Shown here: positions 62,201 through 64,000 of the stretch, piece by piece
Numbering within the stretch: position 1 is the stretch's first letter
Layout: each line of letters starts with the position of its first letter
DNA from: Lepeophtheirus salmonis
Lineage: Eukaryota; Arthropoda; Copepoda; Siphonostomatoida; Caligidae
Assembly: GCF_016086655.4 (NCBI RefSeq)
Contig: NC_052136.2
Coordinates: forward strand, 13,206,001-13,270,000
Reading direction: 5' to 3'
Length of the DNA: 64,000 nucleotides
Position numbers and translations under genes: made by a program
The notes under the pieces: model-generated
The model's database searches: none
Told to the model about the DNA's origin: nothing
Seen by the model: the letters and a program-made list of their open reading frames with translations, nothing else

Positions 62201-63330
62201 ACTACTTTATGTAGTCCAATTTCAAAGGATTTATCATAATAATTTGTTGAAAGAAATAGCTGATAATTATTCTTCGAAGAATAAAAATGTAATTGAGACT
62301 TGAGCAAATTCATTCTAGCTTGATCTTAAGTAGACGGGCCACATATATGTACCTAGTAAATACATTCCTGATAAAATATGCTCCTAGTTTGTTTTTTACT
62401 TTACAATACATAAATGTAGAGCTGTGTTTCCTAGATGGAGCTCCTCGGAGTAGTGTGATCTGTGGTGCATCGTCAAGGGCTCTGCACCGAGATTACATAT
62501 ATAAAAAAATTGGTTGACAAAAGTTTATATTATGCTGAAAGTATATTAATAAATGCTATAGGGCTTTGCAGTCATGAAAATGTTTAAAAAATTAGTATTT
62601 CCCGCTATTTTTCTCCTTCTTTCAAATATGGCGGATATTTCTCTTAGTTGTATGTGCACAATATATATGAACTGATTACCCTTTTTTTCAATGAATTTTG
62701 GAAGAAATTCCACAGTCCTTTCATCACAGTATCCTTGGTTGTTATTTTCGTACATGAAGCCTCCGAGAGTAAGGAGAACAAGGTGTGTAAATAAGACTCT
62801 ATTATAAAAAACCAGAGTCATCGGAACTCGACAACTAGATACAACTATTATGTATTTACATTACATTACATTTATTTCGTGCCGTTACGGTTAATTGAAA
62901 TTTGAAACCCGTTTATATTAGTAGTAGTAATATCATGATAAAATATATATTCTTATTATGTATTTCTCTGTCTGTCAGGGAATCCTTTTCAACCTCCCCT
63001 GTGTACATAGGTAGATAGAAACAAACTGTAACATAATATATATTGTAGGCAACTTATTAATATTTCGTTTCTTTCTTTCTTTCAAATTAGTTGGAATGCT
63101 GTGGTGCAGAGGGACCATCGGACTGGTCCATTTCCATCTTTAATGGTTACATAGAAAACAATGCACCCGAAATTGGGATACCACGCAGTCTTGGAGATCC
63201 AAGGGATAAGCTTGGTCGGAACTTTAATCTACCACAATCATGTTGCGTGGATATCAAGTCCAACGATTGTCTGACAGCCATTACTGGCGCAGACTACAAA
63301 GCTCTTCGTGCGGAGGATGTTTTTACAGAG
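43983..63330 (+). CDS. Tetraspanin family membrane protein (3' end beyond window)
   Basis: This four-pass tetraspanin organises membrane protein microdomains at the plasma membrane or in endosomes; the specific partner cannot be told. I rebuilt it as join(43983..44246, 48915..49091, 63091..63330), with each exon a whole number of codons (88, 59, 80) and GT-AG borders. Residues 1-88 hold a Cys-rich cytosolic start (MTLRGCFGCLKFLVFVANFL), TM1 (about 10-36), the small loop, TM2 (about 53-76) and the GCCGAWKES turn. Residues 89-109 form TM3 (FFVFLVFILVAEFGACI). The large extracellular loop starts at about 110 and contains QQG|LECCGAEGPSDWS (the CCG hallmark), PQSCCVD and NDCL, five of the usual six Cys. 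The last Cys and TM4 must lie downstream of 64,000. Intron 2 (14.0 kb) contains a complete serpin gene on the other strand. The subfamily is not assigned. Confidence 0.92.
45105..45220. repeat. Family A repeat, right-end fragment
   Basis: Units TTAATAGCTGTGAATTTTTG and CGAAAAAATTTAATATTTG, then gcggacgcct at the edge (about 45,208-45,217), match the right half of family A. Confidence 0.55.
45560..45905. repeat. Family B repeat copy with TGACGTCA
   Basis: Words TAGTGTTGAATTTTAGGATTG, GTCTGGATCGGTCTAATTT, TCTGAGACTGCGGTCCCGAT and AAACCGAATAAATAAAA match family B. It has AATGACGTCAGAATT at about 45,762, and another TGACGTCA lies just outside at about 45,537. An A tract interrupts at 45,730-45,747. 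Confidence 0.55.
46640..47020. repeat. Family A interior minisatellite
   Basis: Degenerate units with GAATAGCTGTTGATTTTAG, GAATAGCTATGGATTTTTG and AACAGCTAAGGATTTAG at roughly 60-bp spacing, separated by GAAATTTTTTTC-like stretches. Clear family A ends are not seen on either side. Confidence 0.6.
47030..47215. repeat. Family B repeat fragment
   Basis: Words GGAGTCCTTATTTAGGACTG, TTGTCTAGTACTGAATA, TGATAGACCGGTCCTATAA and ACTTTACCGAATAAATAAG, plus ATCACGTCACTC at about 47,109. This is a diverged copy of the GACCG family. Confidence 0.45.
48915..49091 (+). CDS. Tetraspanin coding exon 2 (TM3, start of large loop)
   Basis: Acceptor TTATTCTAG, then FFVFLVFILVAEFGACIL and a loop start ending ...FDLIQQG|GTAAGC. 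It joins both neighbours in phase 0, and the joined QQGLECCG sequence fits the family exactly. Confidence 0.9.
49111..49116 (-). terminator. Poly(A) signal of the serpin gene
   Basis: AATAAA on the minus strand, 49 nt after the serpin stop codon and only 20 bp from the end of tetraspanin exon 2 on the other strand. Cleavage 10-30 nt further on would put the serpin transcript end at, or inside, the antisense of that exon. Confidence 0.6.
49165..49327 (-). CDS. Serpin exon 7 (C-terminus)
   Basis: Begins after GTTTAG with a split Arg codon, encodes NYSKRRKRIFNMNHGFMFAI and then IDDQTHDIIFMGNY, and ends at a TAA at 49,165-49,167. The serpin signature HPF is HGF here. Confidence 0.88.
49165..62821 (-). 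CDS. Secreted serpin with acidic N-terminal extension, nested in tetraspanin intron 2
   Basis: Serine-protease-inhibitor fold protein, rebuilt as complement(join(49165..49327, 49453..49841, 50714..50971, 51029..51308, 58999..59137, 60217..60297, 62680..62821)): 1452 nt, 483 residues, all junction phases consistent. Residues 1-30 resemble a signal peptide (VLFTHLVLLTLGG core). Residues 48-85 are acidic, with GEEDYDAVL and EEEDQEEEKEE. The serpin core starts at about 94 (NNLALKLYKQ, FIFSPFSIVMALSLVQMGSQ) and includes VNEEIKKDTQGKIKSFL, VVLMKGNWLTQF and NHGFMFAIIDD. The reactive loop begins near Glu413 with EKGSRAVGAS, where Arg at P13 and Val at P11 are unusual for a good inhibitor. If the loop has the standard length, P1 is about Phe429 or Arg430. 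A KRRKR cluster (434-438) follows. The target protease is unknown. Confidence 0.9.
49453..49841 (-). CDS. Serpin exon 6 (sheet strands and reactive-loop hinge)
   Basis: 389 nt, TATTTAG acceptor, AG|GTACAA donor. It encodes GNLSMVFVLPDR, VEVHLPKFKCNSTFDMKTIL (the LPKF.......L..LG.....F theme) and KVEIEVDEKGSRAVGAS, the proximal hinge of the reactive loop. Confidence 0.9.
50714..50971 (-). CDS. Serpin exon 5
   Basis: 86 codons, phase 0 at both ends. It encodes SVNEEIKKDTQGKIKSFLTP (serpin helix F and T.GKI motif), ILIVINVVLMKGNWLTQF (matching LVLVNAIYFKG.W...F) and TPVQMMLQKSNFKYVELP (matching V.MM......Y). Confidence 0.9.
51029..51308 (-). CDS. Serpin exon 4
   Basis: The acceptor TTTTCAG at 51,309-51,315 is followed by MALSLVQMGSQGDTSKELRN (helix B to D region) and ends DESNDKK|GTTCGG in phase 0. 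The open frame runs on upstream to 51,442, but that part is intron: the 59-kb exon supplies the missing SPFSI block. Confidence 0.88.
51999..52555 (+). other. Two adjacent AT-rich open frames, uncertain
   Basis: Frames of 86 and 85 codons (51,999-52,259; 52,298-52,555) lie head-to-tail 38 bp apart. The second starts at a true ATG (MKCSFEKHKVTIRSKFVLYL) and has a mixed composition including NMEGLEIHTNNSYLTNNRND. I do not recognise either. AT content is very high, and both sit inside an intron of the opposite-strand serpin. They may be chance, or a remnant of inserted foreign DNA. Confidence 0.15.
53278..53323. repeat. 46-bp perfect palindrome without spacer
   Basis: ATTGCTTCCCCACTATGGAA runs to the centre TTATAA (53,298-53,303) and is mirrored exactly to 53,323; the axis is between 53,300 and 53,301. 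Beyond it the pairing breaks. Confidence 0.95.
53960..54065. repeat. Family A repeat fragment
   Basis: An 11-G tract (53,969-53,979), an A tract, then the right end CCACCCTGTAGACGTCCCTG ending near 54,062, like the other right ends (CC.TG.GGACGCCC). Confidence 0.45.
55045..55520. repeat. Family A repeat, long copy
   Basis: Left end AGAAGCGTCCACAGAGGACTG, then GGATGTAGACCCTTCAGCC, then about 350 bp of AAAATTTAATATTTGAATTT-type units with GTGAATAGCTGCGAGCTTT. It has an 11-C tract (55,467-55,477) and an eroded right end TTCTGCGAGCGCTGCTG. Confidence 0.6.
56168..56204. repeat. Hairpin-forming inverted repeat
   Basis: Arms AGGAGAGATCAAAAT (56,170-56,184) and ATTTTGATCTCTCCT (56,188-56,202) are perfect, with a TTT loop; pairing continues one base further on each side. 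No T-run or gene end links it to transcription termination. Confidence 0.85.
56325..57018 (+). mobile_element. mariner element, internally deleted, TA flanked
   Basis: Ends AAGGGTACGCAAG (left) and CTTGCGCACCCTG (right), with TA on both sides. The plus strand reads TIPIARTLGLSETFVRKVRR, the second helix-turn-helix of a mariner transposase, then after a deletion KTPDLNTM (the SPDLN motif), QTNLTTCNTKD, KKEFQDLPRD, VAKACSHF.PRIKTVIEARG and DFIK, the C-terminal part. The region with the first two catalytic Asp is deleted and stops are present. Confidence 0.8.
57095..57265 (+). repeat. Diverged direct duplicate, copy 1
   Basis: Shares TTCATATTTGAGTTA(T/C)GACAA and TTTGACTCTCAGCCA(C/G)GAT, plus an upstream AATTCAGA and TATTCATAAT frame, with 58,450-58,620. 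Likely fragments of one dispersed repeat. Confidence 0.65.
57725..58040. repeat. Family A repeat copy
   Basis: Left end GGGGCGTCCGCAAGATTAT, interior with AAATCTATAGCTATTTACAG and TTTGAATTTTTTTCTC words, then GATGGGCTACAGAACCTCC and the right end CCTCCTTTGGACATTCTTG (eroded). Confidence 0.6.
58450..58620 (+). repeat. Diverged direct duplicate, copy 2
   Basis: See the copy at 57,095-57,265. The shared core TTGAGTTACGACAATTTGAC and CTCAGCCAGGAT lies at 58,573-58,605. Confidence 0.65.
58755..58900. repeat. AACCAATCAACG-type MITE fragment
   Basis: GAACTAATTCGAACTTTACC followed by TATCAACGTTTAGAAGACTG resembles one arm of the MITE at 63,745-63,985 (CTAATTCTAATTCAACCAAT, then CAACGTT). Confidence 0.35.
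58999..59137 (-). CDS. Serpin exon 3 (acidic/basic stretch and start of serpin core)
   Basis: A 139-nt exon ending at a consensus GTAAGT donor. It encodes a Glu/Lys-rich stretch followed by NNLALKLYKQIQGTNFIFSP and FSI, the typical helix A/strand 6B of serpins. It joins exon 4 through a split Val codon to give FSPFSIVMALSLV. Confidence 0.88.
60217..60297 (-). CDS. Serpin exon 2 (acidic linker)
   Basis: An 81-nt exon between ATTATTTTAG and GTGAGT. Only one frame is open and it is the one required by exons 1 and 3. It encodes GEEDYDAVLNKVIGDEKEDL and then IEIGSLE. Confidence 0.8.
60298..62679. other. Serpin intron 1, no nested gene seen
   Basis: AT-rich intron of 2382 bp with a 10-C tract at 60,980-60,989 and simple AT repeats. 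No open frame with recognisable content. Confidence 0.5.
62680..62821 (-). CDS. Serpin exon 1 (signal peptide)
   Basis: The ATG at 62,821 opens 47 codons plus one base, ending AAAAAAGG|GTAATC. The start MTLVFYNRVLFTHLVLLTLG is a plausible secretion signal. It joins exon 2 through a split Gly codon. Confidence 0.75.
62912..62917 (-). promoter_or_regulatory. Likely TATA box of the serpin gene
   Basis: TATAAA on the minus strand in the context AATATAAACGGG, 91-96 bp before the serpin ATG and about 174 bp from tetraspanin exon 3. Transcription would start near 62,885 and leave a 5' UTR of about 60 nt. Based on motif and position only. Confidence 0.35.
63091..63330 (+). CDS. Tetraspanin coding exon 3 (large extracellular loop)
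   Basis: Pyrimidine-rich acceptor (TTTCTTTCTTTCAAATTAG), then LECCGAEGPSDWS, LPQSCCVDIKSNDC and ...DVFTE|GTATAC. It carries the CCG and PxSCC motifs that define the loop disulphides. The next exon is beyond 64,000. Confidence 0.9.
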
Positions 63331-63374
63331 GTATACACTTTTTAAGGATAGATAATTATTTGTGTATAGGTTGA

Positions 63375-63560
63375 AACTAAAGATAGGACGGATCTTTATT
63401 TTCTCAGATCTGGGTCGGTTCAGATCTTTATACGTGAACATCAGGGCAAATTTCGGGTACCCGAACTTTCGGATCCAGAAACCAAAATTAGAGGGATTTT
63501 TGTCTAAAATTTTATGAACATTTTACCTGAAGTTCGGACCTTAATAAAGTAAGATCCAGA
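63375..63560. repeat. Family C repeat copy (GGATCCGA words)
   Basis: GATAGGACGGATCTTTATTT, CAGATCTGGGTCGGTTCAGA and CGGATCCAGAAACCAAAATT resemble the repeat at 29,145-29,870. It lies within tetraspanin intron 3, just after the exon. Confidence 0.4.
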
Positions 63561-63744
63561 TTACGGTAAAATTTTTACTGATTCCGAAAAAATGAATAAC
63601 TCAATTTCATAACTATTAGAAAATAAATCATTAGTTATTATTATAATAAAATTGGACACGTTTTTATCTGTACTGTATCTCAAAATCTGTTGGTAGTTAG
63701 TCAATTCTTTCAGTTATAAAATTATTATTCAATAATATTTGATA

Positions 63745-63985
63745 ATTGTTCATTACTTAATAAGAACTAATTCTGATCCAACCAATCAATATTTAGAACA
63801 CTGATTAGAAGTAAAGAAAAAGGAACATCGACAGCTGACAACCGAATACAGTGTAAAAATCTTTAAATTGGTGAGGTAATCCAGTCTTCTTTTCTCATAA
63901 TGAATGTTGTGAACGTTGATTGGTTGAATTAGAATTAGCTACTATTCATTTGTTACCGACAATGTAATTATTCTTTTATAGTTGG
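63745..63985. mobile_element. MITE with long terminal inverted repeats
   Basis: The left arm contains GAACTAATTCTGATCCAACC followed by AATCAATATTTAGAACA. The right arm, read in reverse, contains GTAGCTAATTCTAATTCAAC followed by CAATCAACGTTCACAACA. The two arms pair over about 50 bp with mismatches. Related arms occur near 22,083 and 58,760. No coding region. Confidence 0.5.
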
Positions 63986-64000
63986 GAAACATTCGCTAAT

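Noticed and set aside
1..64000. CRISPR arrays, bacterial operons, tRNA or rRNA genes
   Set aside because: No regularly spaced repeats with unique spacers, no ribosome-binding-site-led gene clusters, and no tRNA cloverleaf or rRNA-like stretch was seen; the window is eukaryotic nuclear DNA.

Overview
The window looks like an AT-rich arthropod nuclear genome, with introns, long intergenic spacers and very many dead DNA transposons. Tc1/mariner, hAT, P/THAP and tyrosine-recombinase retroelement remnants, long AT-rich introns and arthropod-type genes suggest a parasitic copepod such as a salmon louse (Lepeophtheirus-like). That species guess comes from overall character, not from a database match.

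Layout. Bases 1-43,900 contain no host gene I can confirm. They hold a P-element/THAP9-like transposase wreck (310-1801), an hAT deletion derivative with TIRs and an 8-bp target duplication (4220-5086), a possible two-exon gene remnant (5233-5731, minus), internally deleted mariners (6496-7072, about 21,605-22,077, 24,500-25,497), a DIRS-like retroelement relic (7598-8665), Tc1 fragments (12,800-13,120 and 40,995-41,215), a fold-back Tc1 derivative (33,975-34,400), an hAT-type MITE (31,476-31,748) and several families of dispersed non-autonomous repeats.

Bases 43,908-64,000 hold two real genes. A tetraspanin on the plus strand has coding exons at 43,983-44,246, 48,915-49,091 and 63,091-63,330, all joined in phase 0. 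It continues beyond the window, because the exon(s) for TM4 are missing. Its 14.0-kb second intron contains a complete serpin on the minus strand. I rebuilt this serpin from seven exons (62,821 down to 49,165) whose splice phases all agree, giving 483 residues: a signal peptide, an acidic linker with a tyrosine in an acidic context, and a full serpin fold. The serpin poly(A) signal lies about 20 bp from the tetraspanin exon 2 donor, and its likely TATA box lies about 170 bp from tetraspanin exon 3, so the serpin almost fills that intron.

The rest of the introns and spacers consists of dispersed repeats. Family A has GGGGCGTCCGCAGG-like ends and an AT-rich minisatellite interior. Family B has repeated GACCGA words and embedded TGACGTCA-like sites. 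There is also a TAGGGCG-ended MITE family, one copy of which is interrupted by a mariner. A 46-bp perfect palindrome sits at 53,278-53,323.
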